DNA from: Patiriisocius marinistellae
GTDB lineage: Bacteria > Bacteroidota > Bacteroidia > Flavobacteriales > Flavobacteriaceae
Direction of reading: 5' to 3'
Length of the DNA: 64,000 nt
Assembly: GCF_009014635.1 (NCBI RefSeq)
Contig: NZ_BKCF01000001.1
Location: 806,001 to 870,000, forward strand
Shown: in pieces, positions 26,097 through 34,439 of the stretch
Position numbering within the stretch: the stretch's first letter is position 1
Layout: each line of letters starts with the position of its first letter
Notes under the pieces: generated by a model
Databases searched by the model: none
Seen by the model: only the letters and a program-made list of their open reading frames with translations
What the model was told of the DNA's origin: nothing
Position numbers and translations under genes: made by a program

Positions 26097-27243
26097 AACG
26101 TACGTTTCACATAATAATATTATTTCATCATTAGGCTTTAATAGTGCTGCTGTGGTGGAAAAAGTTGCAAGTGAAACTACTGGACTTGAGCTTGTTGATG
26201 ACAAAACAATTTTACCACAACCATTTTATGCTTCGGTTATTAATAAATCAAAGCTCAATCTCGCATTCGCGGAAATTTCCGAAGATCAAAATAGATATAC
26301 TCGTTTAGAAAAAATGATGTTACTGTCATTAGCCGATGTGGTAAAACAATCAAAAAATACTATTTCTGATAGGACGGGATTGATAATCTCTACTACAAAA
26401 GGAAATATTGATGTGTTAGAAAACAACAGCAAATTTCCGAAGTCAAAATCCTATTTAAGTGAATTAGCTACAACCGTTGCAAATTTTTTTAATTTTAAAA
26501 CTCAACCTATTGTTGTTTCAAATGCATGTGTGTCTGGCGTGCTTGCAATAGCGATAGCAAAACGTTACATTAATGAAGGAGTTTTTGATGAGGTATTTAT
26601 AGTAAGTGGAGACTTAGTCACTCAGTTTATTTTAAGTGGTTTTAATTCCTTTCAAGCTTTAAGTACTGAGATGTGCAAACCTTATAGTGATGATAGAACT
26701 GGAATTAATATAGGAGAAGTTGCTGCGAGTATTTTAGTAACAAAAGATAAAAATAATTTGAGTAATGAAGCCTGCGAAATCGCTGGCGATAGTTCGTGCA
26801 ATGATGCAAATCATATTTCAGGACCTTCAAGAACGGGAGAAGGATTGTTTAGAAGTGCAAAAGTTGCATTAAAAGAAGCTGGTGTAAAAGCAAGTGATAT
26901 TGACTATATTTCGGCACATGGAACGGCAACTTCTTTTAACGATGAAATGGAGTCAATTGCCTTTGAAAGACTAGGAATGAGTCACATTCCTTTAAATAGT
27001 TTGAAGGGGTATTTTGGACATACTTTAGGAGCATCAGGATTATTAGAAACAATTGTTGGGATGTATTCATTAAATCAAAATAAGCTATTTACCTCGCTCG
27101 GGTTTTCAGTAAAAGGAACTTCAGCACCGTTAAATATTATTACAAAAAACACTTCTACTTCTTTAAACACTTTTCTCAAAACAGCATCAGGTTTTGGGGG
27201 TTGTAATACGGCAGTGGTTTTTAAGAAATTTAATAATCAATAA
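26089..27243 (+). CDS. Beta-ketoacyl-ACP synthase, second copy
   Basis: The 384-residue protein keeps the triad: Cys147 in SNACVSGVLAIA, His in SAHGTATSFNDEMES and His in LNSLKGYFGHTLGASG. It is shorter and more diverged at the N-terminus than the synthase at 16875. The ApeR/ApeO-like synthases of aryl-polyene clusters show similar diversity. It may act on the aryl starter or on a particular chain length. The methyltransferase gene follows after 7 bp. Confidence 0.85.
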   Translation: MNKTYVSHNNIISSLGFNSAAVVEKVASETTGLELVDDKTILPQPFYASVINKSKLNLAFAEISEDQNRYTRLEKMMLLSLADVVKQSKNTISDRTGLIISTTKGNIDVLENNSKFPKSKSYLSELATTVANFFNFKTQPIVVSNACVSGVLAIAIAKRYINEGVFDEVFIVSGDLVTQFILSGFNSFQALSTEMCKPYSDDRTGINIGEVAASILVTKDKNNLSNEACEIAGDSSCNDANHISGPSRTGEGLFRSAKVALKEAGVKASDIDYISAHGTATSFNDEMESIAFERLGMSHIPLNSLKGYFGHTLGASGLLETIVGMYSLNQNKLFTSLGFSVKGTSAPLNIITKNTSTSLNTFLKTASGFGGCNTAVVFKKFNNQ

Positions 27244-27250
27244 TAAAACT

Positions 27251-28321
27251 ATGCAAGAACAACCAGATAGCGCATTTGATGCCATTCAACAAGCTCACCA
27301 AATAGCATTTGCACCTTTTGTTTTTCAGGCAACAGTTTCTTTAAGAGATTTGGGTGTTTTTGAGTTTATTTTTAAGAATCGAAAAAAAGGAGGGAAAAAA
27401 ATTAAAGAAATTGCATCTCAATTATCGCTATCAATGTATGGTGTGGGTGTTTTATTAGAAATTGCCGAAAGTGCTAATATTGTAATTAAAGATAAAGATG
27501 GAAATTTTCTGCTTACAAAAACGGGTTATTTTTTAACATATAATGAAACCGTAAATGTTAATGTCAATTTCACAAATGATGTGTGCTATAAAGGTCTTTA
27601 TCATTTGCCCGAAGCTATTAAAAATGGAACTCCCGCAGGTTTAAAAGAGCTAGGTTCATGGCCAACAATTTATGAAGGTTTGTCAAAACTACCTCCACAA
27701 ATACAAAAGTCTTGGTTTGAATTTGATCATCATTATAGTGATGATATTTTTGATGAAGCTCTTGAAAAATTATTTACTTACAGGCCTAAAAGAATTGTTG
27801 ATGTGGGAGCAAATACTGGAAAGTATGCACTGCGTTGTCTTGATAAAGACCCTCAAGTTGAGATGACGCTCTTAGATCTTCCAGGACAACTTAAAAAAGC
27901 GTTAGCATCCATTGAAAAGAAAGGTTTTAAAGAAAGAGTAACAGGTCAAGAAATTGATTGGCTCTCAAAAGAAGAGAAAACAATACCTAAAGGAGTTGAT
28001 GTAATATGGATGTGCCAGTTCTTAGATTGCTTTTCTGAAGAGGAAATTTCTACCATTCTCAACACTGCAGTTGAGGCTATGGATGCAAATACAAGACTTA
28101 TTATTATTGAGACATATACAGATAGGCAGAAGTTTGATAATGCAAAATTTATCCTTGAAGCAACATCTATTTACTTTACAGTAATGGCAAACGGGAATAG
28201 TAAAATGTATCCTTCAACAGTGCTAATTGACCTTGCTAAAAAAGCTGGCCTTTATATTGATGAGGATGTCACACTTGGAGAATATCATACTATGTTTGTG
28301 TGTAAAAAAGAACAATCTTAA
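27251..28321 (+). CDS. SAM-dependent O-methyltransferase
   Basis: The N-terminal 110 residues form a winged-helix dimerisation domain (KEIASQLSLSMYGVGVLLEIAESANIV would be the recognition part). The C-terminal part has the SAM motif RIVDVGANTGKYALRCL and acidic strand MTLLDLPGQ, as in the plant-caffeate/acetylserotonin O-methyltransferase family. Aryl-polyene clusters carry methyltransferases that methylate the aryl head group. Ring or hydroxyl methylation of the flexirubin aryl end is therefore likely. I chose ATG at 27251 because an upstream start at 27194 would overlap the preceding ketosynthase by 50 bp and add residues unlike the family. Confidence 0.85.
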   Translation: MQEQPDSAFDAIQQAHQIAFAPFVFQATVSLRDLGVFEFIFKNRKKGGKKIKEIASQLSLSMYGVGVLLEIAESANIVIKDKDGNFLLTKTGYFLTYNETVNVNVNFTNDVCYKGLYHLPEAIKNGTPAGLKELGSWPTIYEGLSKLPPQIQKSWFEFDHHYSDDIFDEALEKLFTYRPKRIVDVGANTGKYALRCLDKDPQVEMTLLDLPGQLKKALASIEKKGFKERVTGQEIDWLSKEEKTIPKGVDVIWMCQFLDCFSEEEISTILNTAVEAMDANTRLIIIETYTDRQKFDNAKFILEATSIYFTVMANGNSKMYPSTVLIDLAKKAGLYIDEDVTLGEYHTMFVCKKEQS

Positions 28322-28323
28322 TT

Positions 28324-28944
28324 GTGGTTAATAAAGATTTTGACATAAAGGCTTTTGCATATTTTAAAGATGGAAAAATTTCATTAAACGGGAGTGTGCT
28401 TTACAGTTCTTCGGAAACGGAACTACCTGAAATTTTAAAGGATATCTATAAAAAATTAGAGACTGATTATCGCAAATTTTTTAAGATGGATGTATTAAGT
28501 AAGGTAGCGTTTTTAACAGCAGATATGCTTTTGAAATCTCAAAACCTAGCTTCCGAAGAAAATGATATTGCTGTTATATTATCAAATAATGCGTCAAGTT
28601 TAGATACTGACAGAAACCATCAAAATACAATAGCAGATAAAGATAATTATTATCCTAGTCCTGCGGTATTTGTATATACTTTAGCAAATATTTGCATTGG
28701 AGAGATTAGTATAAAGTATAAGCTATTTTCTGAAAATAGTTTTTTTATATTTGAAGCCTTTAATGCGCAATATTTACATGCGTATGCAAATCAACTTTTA
28801 ATATCTAAAAAGGCTAAAAGTGTGCTTTGTGGATGGGTAAATGTTGATGAAGAAAAATACGAGGCGTTCCTCTATCTCGTAAATGAAACTAATGAAAAAG
28901 GTAACCACACAATTGCCGAAATTAACAGATTATACAACAACTAG
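28324..28944 (+). CDS. Truncated ketosynthase-like protein without active Cys
   Basis: 206 residues, GTG start two bases after the methyltransferase stop. Segments such as DIAVILSNNASSLDTDRNH, YYPSPAVFVYTLANICIGEISIKY and FNAQYLHAYANQLL follow the N-terminal half of a ketosynthase. However, the nucleophile elbow has no Cys (FFIFEAFNAQ), and the His-containing C-terminal half is missing. It ends just before an acyl carrier protein gene. It is probably a structural or regulatory partner in the ketosynthase complex. Its length and clean boundaries argue against a recent frameshift. Confidence 0.7.
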   Translation: MVNKDFDIKAFAYFKDGKISLNGSVLYSSSETELPEILKDIYKKLETDYRKFFKMDVLSKVAFLTADMLLKSQNLASEENDIAVILSNNASSLDTDRNHQNTIADKDNYYPSPAVFVYTLANICIGEISIKYKLFSENSFFIFEAFNAQYLHAYANQLLISKKAKSVLCGWVNVDEEKYEAFLYLVNETNEKGNHTIAEINRLYNN

Positions 28945-28946
28945 TT

Positions 28947-29201
28947 ATGAGTGATTTAAAAGAAGAATTAAAAGGAAAAATTATTGAGCAATTAAATTTA
29001 GAAGACCTTACAGTTACTGAAATTGCTGATGATGAGGTGCTTTTTGGTGATGGCTTAGGGCTAGACTCTATTGATGCTTTAGAGCTAATTGTAATGCTAG
29101 ATAAAGATTACGGGATTAAACTTGCAGACCCTAAGGAAGGGAAAGCAATTTTTGAATCTGTAAATTCAATGGCAGCCTATATCGAAGCGAATAGAAAATA
29201 A
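28947..29201 (+). CDS. Acyl carrier protein 2 of the pigment cluster
   Basis: 84 residues with the phosphopantetheine motif GLGLDSIDALELIVML (Ser near residue 39). It is acidic and helical, with the size expected for a discrete carrier. It lies two bases after the truncated ketosynthase and one base before a ketosynthase/chain-length-factor pair, so it is the likely carrier of the aryl-polyene chain, leaving the first carrier for the other branch. Confidence 0.92.
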   Translation: MSDLKEELKGKIIEQLNLEDLTVTEIADDEVLFGDGLGLDSIDALELIVMLDKDYGIKLADPKEGKAIFESVNSMAAYIEANRK

Positions 29202-29202
29202 T

Positions 29203-30405
29203 ATGGGTGCTAGTATTGCAATAACAGGAATGGGAATGCTTTCTGCAATTGGGAACAATGTGCAAGAAAACTACGACTCGTTAGTGCAAGGAAAAACAGG
29301 AATTTCTAAAATATCTAGGTTAAGTACTATTCATAAAGATAGTATTATGGTAGGCGAAATTCCATACACAAACTCAGCAATGGAAGCTATGCTTGGACTT
29401 CCAAAAAATCATAGTTTCTCTCGTACAAGTTTATTAGGTTCTCTAGCGGCAAAGCAAGCGGTTGCAAGTGCTGGAATAAGAGATATTTCTAAATATAAAA
29501 CGGGACTTATTTCTGCGAGTACTGTGGGAGGAATGGATATGACTGAGCAGTATTATTATGATTATCTTGAAAATGAAACACATCGCAGATTTATTAAGGA
29601 GCATCCTTTAGGGGATGGAACTAATAAAATTGCACAACAAATAGGGCTAAATGAAAGTCTTGTAACAACAATAAGTACAGCGTGTTCTTCTGCAGCAAAT
29701 GCAATAATCATGGGCTCCCGTTTAATAAAAGCGGGAAAATTAGACCGTGTTATCGTAGGAGGCACAGATTGCCTATCAAAGTTTACCATTAATGGGTTTA
29801 AAACTTTGATGATTTTAAGTGATACTTACAATACTCCCTTTGATGAAAATCGAAAAGGATTAAATCTAGGAGAAGCTGCGGCATACATTGTACTTGAATC
29901 TGATAAAATAGTCAAAGCAGAAAACCGAAAAGTACTTGGTTATGTAAAAGGCTATGGAAATACTAATGATGCTTTTCATCAAACCGCATCTTCTGAAAAC
30001 GGTGATGGAGCAACAGCTGCAATGGAAAAAACTTTAAAAGTAGCAGGTGTCAATCCTTCACAGGTTGATTATATTAATGCACATGGTACTGCAACCCCTA
30101 ACAATGACCTTTCAGAAGGAAGGGCTATTATTAGAGTTTTTGGAAAAAAAGTACCGCCTTTTAGTAGCACAAAAGCATTCACAGGTCACACACTTGCTGC
30201 TGCAGGTGGTGTTGAAGCAATTTATTCAATACTTGCGTTGCAAAACAACACTATTTTTCCCAATCTGAATTTTAAAACACAGATGAAAGAATTCAATATT
30301 ACTCCTGAGACTCATCTTGTTGAAAAGGAATTACAAATGGTACTTTCAAATTCGTTAGGATTTGGAGGAAACTGTACTTCTGTTTTATTCTCAAAGGAAC
30401 CATAA
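29203..30405 (+). CDS. Beta-ketoacyl-ACP synthase, third copy (pairs with the CLF-like gene)
   Basis: The 400-residue protein has Cys161 in STACSSAANAI, His in NAHGTATPNNDLSEG, and Lys/His in SSTKAFTGHTLAAAGG, so it is catalytically complete. Its stop TAA shares its last A with the ATG of the next gene, a ketosynthase homologue lacking the Cys. Translationally coupled synthase plus inactive partner is the arrangement of type II polyketide KS-CLF and of aryl-polyene synthases, so this is the likely main polyene elongation enzyme. Confidence 0.9.
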   Translation: MGASIAITGMGMLSAIGNNVQENYDSLVQGKTGISKISRLSTIHKDSIMVGEIPYTNSAMEAMLGLPKNHSFSRTSLLGSLAAKQAVASAGIRDISKYKTGLISASTVGGMDMTEQYYYDYLENETHRRFIKEHPLGDGTNKIAQQIGLNESLVTTISTACSSAANAIIMGSRLIKAGKLDRVIVGGTDCLSKFTINGFKTLMILSDTYNTPFDENRKGLNLGEAAAYIVLESDKIVKAENRKVLGYVKGYGNTNDAFHQTASSENGDGATAAMEKTLKVAGVNPSQVDYINAHGTATPNNDLSEGRAIIRVFGKKVPPFSSTKAFTGHTLAAAGGVEAIYSILALQNNTIFPNLNFKTQMKEFNITPETHLVEKELQMVLSNSLGFGGNCTSVLFSKEP

Positions 30406-31475
30406 TGATGAAAAAAGTATATATCAATAGTGTAGGTTCTATTTCGTCTCAAAAGACATTTGATAATGACGAATTTTTAAATGACATTATCAATTATCAT
30501 ACGACTAATATTTCAGTAGTAAACCCTAATTATAAAGAATATCTTGATGCAGGTTCAGCACGCCGCATGGCAAAAGGAATAAAAATGGGAGTTGTGGCTT
30601 CAAAAATAGCGATGGATGAAGCGGGTGTTGAAAGTGTTGATGCCGTCATTACAGGAACGGGAATGGGTTGTGTAATAGATTCAGAGAAATTTGTGAGCAG
30701 GTTAATTGATAATAATGAAGAATATTTAACACCTACTTCTTTTATTCAATCCACGCACAATACAGTAGGTGGTCAAATTGCTTTGGGTATACAATGCAAA
30801 GGGTACAATTTTACCTATGTGCATTCAAGTAGTTCTTTTGAATCTGCATTAATTGATGCAAAATTACAGTTAACTCTTGATGAGGCCTCTACAATTTTAG
30901 TGGGTGGTATTGATGAGTTGGGCCCACATATGATACAAGTGCACGGCTTAATAAAACACATTAAGCAAGAAAAAACTATTGATAATCTTGCTATTTTAAA
31001 CTCGGGAACTGAAGGAGCTGTTTTTAGTGAAGGTGCTAATTTTTTCGTGCTTTCTAATGGAAAGGAAAATACTTGTTATGCAGAGTTAGTAGATGTTGAA
31101 ATACTAAATACTTTATCAAAGGAAAGACTTGAGCAACAAGTACGATCATTTTTAAATCAAAATAAAATGACTATTAATGATGTTGATGTTATTGTATTAG
31201 GGAATAATGGCGATGTAAGTTTTGATGAATATTATAGTGTATTGACAAATGGATTGTTTAAAAATACACAGCATACGGCTTATAAACATTTGTCTGGAGA
31301 ATTTAAAACCGTATCATCTTTTGGGTTTTGGTTAGGGGCAAAAATGTTGAAAACGCAGTCCATTCCTCAAATCGTTAAATTAAACGATAACGCCCCAAAG
31401 GCGATTAAAAATGTGTTGATTTACAACCAGTATCGTGGAGAAAATCACACCTTCGTGATGCTTCGTACATGTTAA
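30405..31475 (+). CDS. Chain-length-factor-like ketosynthase homologue
   Basis: 356 residues aligning along the thiolase fold (GTGMGCVIDSEKF, TPTSFIQSTHNTVGGQIAL), but the active-site Cys position reads VHSSSSFESAL, all Ser. The first catalytic His motif reads LGNNGDVSFDEYY and the second HLSGEFKTVSSFG, so the triad is lost. This is what is expected of a chain-length factor that dimerises with the active synthase encoded just before it. It overlaps the next gene, a deacetylase, by 7 bp. Confidence 0.82.
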   Translation: MMKKVYINSVGSISSQKTFDNDEFLNDIINYHTTNISVVNPNYKEYLDAGSARRMAKGIKMGVVASKIAMDEAGVESVDAVITGTGMGCVIDSEKFVSRLIDNNEEYLTPTSFIQSTHNTVGGQIALGIQCKGYNFTYVHSSSSFESALIDAKLQLTLDEASTILVGGIDELGPHMIQVHGLIKHIKQEKTIDNLAILNSGTEGAVFSEGANFFVLSNGKENTCYAELVDVEILNTLSKERLEQQVRSFLNQNKMTINDVDVIVLGNNGDVSFDEYYSVLTNGLFKNTQHTAYKHLSGEFKTVSSFGFWLGAKMLKTQSIPQIVKLNDNAPKAIKNVLIYNQYRGENHTFVMLRTC

Positions 31476-32245
31476 AATTTACAACAGTTAATATTATTTT
31501 TAGTGTTCTATTGTTAAGTGCAATTGTAGCACGCTTTTTTATTGCTTTTTCGTGGAACGTTTTTACACTTATACTTTTTACATGGTTTGCACTAACTGTT
31601 TTTGGTTCTGCGTTTATTCGCTGGAATTATTTTTTTAAATCTTTAAGTAGTAGTCCAAATACAATTGAAAATCAAATAGCAATAACGTTTGATGATGGTC
31701 CTAATCCAGGGTTTACTCCACAAATATTATCATTATTAAAATTGCATAATGCTACTGCCACCTTCTTTTGTATTGGTGTACATATTAAAAAATATCCAGA
31801 ACTATTTAAGCAAATTATCGCAGAAGGCCACACTGTAGGAAATCATACATATACTCACAGTGAGGGTTTTGGCTTTTTTTCAACTAAAAAAGTAATAGCC
31901 GAATTAGAACAAACAAATGCACTAGTCAAAAAAATTACAGGGCTAGAAATGCAATTGTATCGTCCAGTTTTTGGAGTGACAAATCCACGTATAAAACGAG
32001 CATTAAAAGCCTTACCGTTAATATCCATAGGGTGGAATAAACGCTCTCTAGACACGCGACCTTTAGCTGTGCATATCATTAAAAAGCGTGTTACTAATAA
32101 TTTAAAAAAAGGTGATATTATTTTGCTACACGATAGCAGCGAAAAGACCATTGCCGTTTTGGAACACTTATTGCTAACTTTGCAATCTAAACAAATGCAG
32201 TCTGTTTCGGTGGACACACTGCTCAAAATCAAGGCATATGTATAA
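31469..32245 (+). CDS. Membrane-anchored NodB-type deacetylase in the pigment cluster
   Basis: Two hydrophobic helices at residues about 7-25 and 28-45 anchor the protein. The NodB domain follows: TFDDGPNPGFTP, HTVGNHTYTHS, LYRPVFGVTNP and ILLHDSS, keeping the metal-binding Asp-His-His and catalytic residues. The proline motif RPPYG reads RPVFG, a variant. It is translationally coupled to the genes on both sides. A role in deacylating a pigment intermediate or modifying the envelope is possible. It is not closely similar to the deacetylase at 6908. Confidence 0.82.
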   Translation: MLKFTTVNIIFSVLLLSAIVARFFIAFSWNVFTLILFTWFALTVFGSAFIRWNYFFKSLSSSPNTIENQIAITFDDGPNPGFTPQILSLLKLHNATATFFCIGVHIKKYPELFKQIIAEGHTVGNHTYTHSEGFGFFSTKKVIAELEQTNALVKKITGLEMQLYRPVFGVTNPRIKRALKALPLISIGWNKRSLDTRPLAVHIIKKRVTNNLKKGDIILLHDSSEKTIAVLEHLLLTLQSKQMQSVSVDTLLKIKAYV

Positions 32246-32867
32246 GCTTATTATTATCTTATTACTAGGTTGTTTTTCCACACAAGTTATGGCACAAGAA
32301 CGTGTGATGACAGCTTCGGAAATTTCTGCTTTTAAAACTGCCGTTATTGAAACCTCCCGTGCATCAAAAACCATTAAAAGTGACTTTATCCAATACAAGC
32401 ATCTTGATTTTTTAGATAACGATATTGAAACCATTGGAAAACTACAATTCAAAGCCCCAGGATTCGTAAAATGGGAATATACAAAACCGTACGTCTACAG
32501 TGTGATTTTTAGAGAAGATAAATTACTTATTAATGACGGAGGAACTAAAAATGCTATCGATATTGGAAGTAGTAAAATGTTTAAAAAGCTTAACGATTTA
32601 ATCGTAAAAAGCGTTAAAGGCGATATGTTTGATGATAACGATTTTACTGTAACTTACTTTATAACCGACAAAGCAAATAAAGCAGTTTTTGTTCCAAAGG
32701 ATAAAAAACTTACAGAGTACATAGCATCTTTTGAATTACTTTTTGATAAAAAAGAAGCTTCGGTTACTGAAGTTAAAATGATAGAACCGTCACAGGATTA
32801 CACGCAAATTATATTTAAAAACCGACTTGTAAATACAACCATTAACGATGCGGTATTTACTCAGTAG
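32238..32867 (+). CDS. LolA-like outer-membrane lipoprotein carrier
   Basis: Signal peptide at residues 1-20 (ending QVMAQ), then about 190 residues with the LolA pattern: KTIKSDFIQYKHLDFLDNDIETIGKLQFKAPGFVKWEY, typical of the first strands of the hydrophobic half-barrel. Aryl-polyene clusters also carry LolA-like genes. It probably carries the lipophilic pigment or a lipoprotein across the periplasm. It overlaps the upstream gene by 8 bp and the downstream lipoprotein gene by 20 bp. Confidence 0.85.
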   Translation: MYKLIIILLLGCFSTQVMAQERVMTASEISAFKTAVIETSRASKTIKSDFIQYKHLDFLDNDIETIGKLQFKAPGFVKWEYTKPYVYSVIFREDKLLINDGGTKNAIDIGSSKMFKKLNDLIVKSVKGDMFDDNDFTVTYFITDKANKAVFVPKDKKLTEYIASFELLFDKKEASVTEVKMIEPSQDYTQIIFKNRLVNTTINDAVFTQ

Positions 32868-33465
32868 TGTACTTTTATTTGCAGTGTTTTCTTGCTCGCC
32901 AAAAATTTTAAAAGGATTAGAGGAACAGCCTTCAGAAATTTCTCAAATTACAAATCCATATTTTGCTGATACCGCGCAAGATTATGTGTACAAAGCAAAG
33001 ATTGATGTATATGGAAAATATTTTGGCGGAATCCTTATCATAAAAAAAGTAAATGACACTTCGCACAGAGTGGTATTTACAACCGAATTTGGAAGCAAAT
33101 TATTTGATTTTCTCTACGAAGGCAATACCTTTACCAAGAAATTTATAGTGCCAGACCTTGACCGCAATATCATTGTCAACACATTGCAAAAGGATTTTAA
33201 GATATTGATTACTGAAAAAGTTGATGTACAATCTGAATATATTTCTGAAATACCTGAAATTTTGTATAAAACAGAATTCGGTAATCGATATAATTATTAT
33301 GGATTTAGTGACGAAAAAAAATTAGTTGTCATATTAAATGCCTCAAAATCGAAAGAGAAAATTATTTTTACTTTTCAAAGAACTAATAATGAAGTTATAA
33401 AAAAACTAAGAATTCAACATCTAAATATTAAATTAAATATTGACTTAGAATATCTCAACAAATAA
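32848..33465 (+). CDS. Putative lipoprotein of the pigment cluster
   Basis: A short signal peptide with a lipobox-like LLFAVFSC places the lipidated Cys at residue 16. The mature part of about 190 residues is mostly beta strand (DYVYKAKIDVYGKYFGGILII) and lacks catalytic motifs. Position after a LolA-like carrier recalls the lipoprotein next to LolA in aryl-polyene clusters, a possible LolB-like acceptor at the outer membrane. That role is inferred from order and size only. Confidence 0.72.
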   Translation: MRYLLSSVLLFAVFSCSPKILKGLEEQPSEISQITNPYFADTAQDYVYKAKIDVYGKYFGGILIIKKVNDTSHRVVFTTEFGSKLFDFLYEGNTFTKKFIVPDLDRNIIVNTLQKDFKILITEKVDVQSEYISEIPEILYKTEFGNRYNYYGFSDEKKLVVILNASKSKEKIIFTFQRTNNEVIKKLRIQHLNIKLNIDLEYLNK

Positions 33466-33470
33466 GAATT

Positions 33471-33836
33471 ATGCTTATAAAAGATTTATATACACTTACA
33501 AGTTTTGAAAATAATGACGGAGCTGTAACTGCGCAAATTCATTTGAATAAAGACAACAATATTTTTAAAGGGCACTTTCCTGGAAATCCAGTAATGCCTG
33601 GTGTTTGTATGATTCAGATTATTAAAGAACTTACTGAAAAAGCAACTGAGTCATCTTTGTTTTTGTCACAGACTTCAAACATTAAGTTTATGGCAATCAT
33701 TAACCCAAATATAACTCCAGACTTAAATCTCAATATTTCAATAACTGAAACCGAAGATGGTTTCAAAATTAAAAACGATTCTTCTTTTGGAGATACGTTA
33801 GCACTTAAAATGAGTGCGCTATTTACTAAAATTTAA
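33471..33836 (+). CDS. FabZ/FabA-like hotdog protein with altered active site
   Basis: 121 residues. GHFPGNPVMPGV near residues 36-47 is the classic dehydratase loop including the catalytic His. Five residues further on, the catalytic Glu of FabZ (LxEAxAQ) reads Gln in CMIQIIKELTEK. It may dehydrate weakly, isomerise, or serve as a binding partner. It is the third hotdog dehydratase-like protein in the cluster and the only one keeping the GHFP motif. Confidence 0.8.
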   Translation: MLIKDLYTLTSFENNDGAVTAQIHLNKDNNIFKGHFPGNPVMPGVCMIQIIKELTEKATESSLFLSQTSNIKFMAIINPNITPDLNLNISITETEDGFKIKNDSSFGDTLALKMSALFTKI

Positions 33837-33838
33837 CC

Positions 33839-34324
33839 ATGAAATATTTATTAATTCTTTGTTTGCTTATTGTAACTTCAGTTTCTGCTCAAAATGTGGT
33901 GGAGGTAAGAAAAGCATATACGAGTATTGAAAATGACAAAGGGGCAATTGAGTCTTTATATGGTCAATTAGAACATATTTTCGAAGATAAATTTACATTG
34001 TCTGCTTACAAAGGAGCGGTGATGACAATGCTCGCTAAATATGAAAAAGGCGGCAAGCAAAAGAAAGCGTATTTTAAAAATGGTGTGGGGTTGATTGAAA
34101 ATGCAATCAAGGCAGAACCTAACAATATTGAATTAAGAACCATTAGATTGAGTATTCAAGAAAATGCACCTAAGTTTTTAAAGTATCATAGTAGCATTGT
34201 TGAAGACAAAACATTTATAATTGATAATTTTAAGAAAACGAAAAGTAAAGAGGTGTGTGCGTTTGTTAAAGATTATGCGATGCAATCAAGTTCTTTTACT
34301 GAGGAAGATAAAATACAGTTTTAG
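33839..34324 (+). CDS. Secreted or periplasmic helical protein of unknown function
   Basis: 161 residues with a signal peptide of about 17 residues ending SVSAQ. The rest is predicted mainly helical (YGQLEHIFEDKFTLSAYKGA and EKGGKQKKAYFKNGVGLIEN), reminiscent of a TPR-like repeat pair. No cofactor or catalytic motif is seen. It is the last gene of the tight run before a 115-bp gap with a new promoter element. The role is unknown. Confidence 0.7.
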   Translation: MKYLLILCLLIVTSVSAQNVVEVRKAYTSIENDKGAIESLYGQLEHIFEDKFTLSAYKGAVMTMLAKYEKGGKQKKAYFKNGVGLIENAIKAEPNNIELRTIRLSIQENAPKFLKYHSSIVEDKTFIIDNFKKTKSKEVCAFVKDYAMQSSSFTEEDKIQF

Positions 34325-34405
34325 TCTTTTTCTATTTAAAAAAAACACCAATCTTTATTGCCTCCACAAAAACCTTTAAAAGTGCACCTTTGTGTAGTAA
34401 AATGC

Positions 34406-34413
34406 TATTTTTG
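34406..34413 (+). promoter_or_regulatory. Internal promoter -7 element
   Basis: TATTTTTG matches TAnnTTTG and lies 27 bp before the ATG at 34440. A TTTG at 34389-34392 is somewhat too close for an ideal -33. It suggests a separate transcript for the second half of the cluster. Confidence 0.45.
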
Positions 34414-34439
34414 CCAAACACTACAATTCACAATTAATA

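Noticed and set aside
27194-27250. Longer N-terminus for the O-methyltransferase
   Set aside because: It overlaps the upstream ketosynthase by 50 bp and adds residues not found in the family; ATG at 27251 is in the normal place.
28324-28944. Pseudogene of a ketosynthase
   Set aside because: The frame is clean, spaced two bases from each neighbour, and the remaining half does not appear in another frame, so a short functional protein is more likely.
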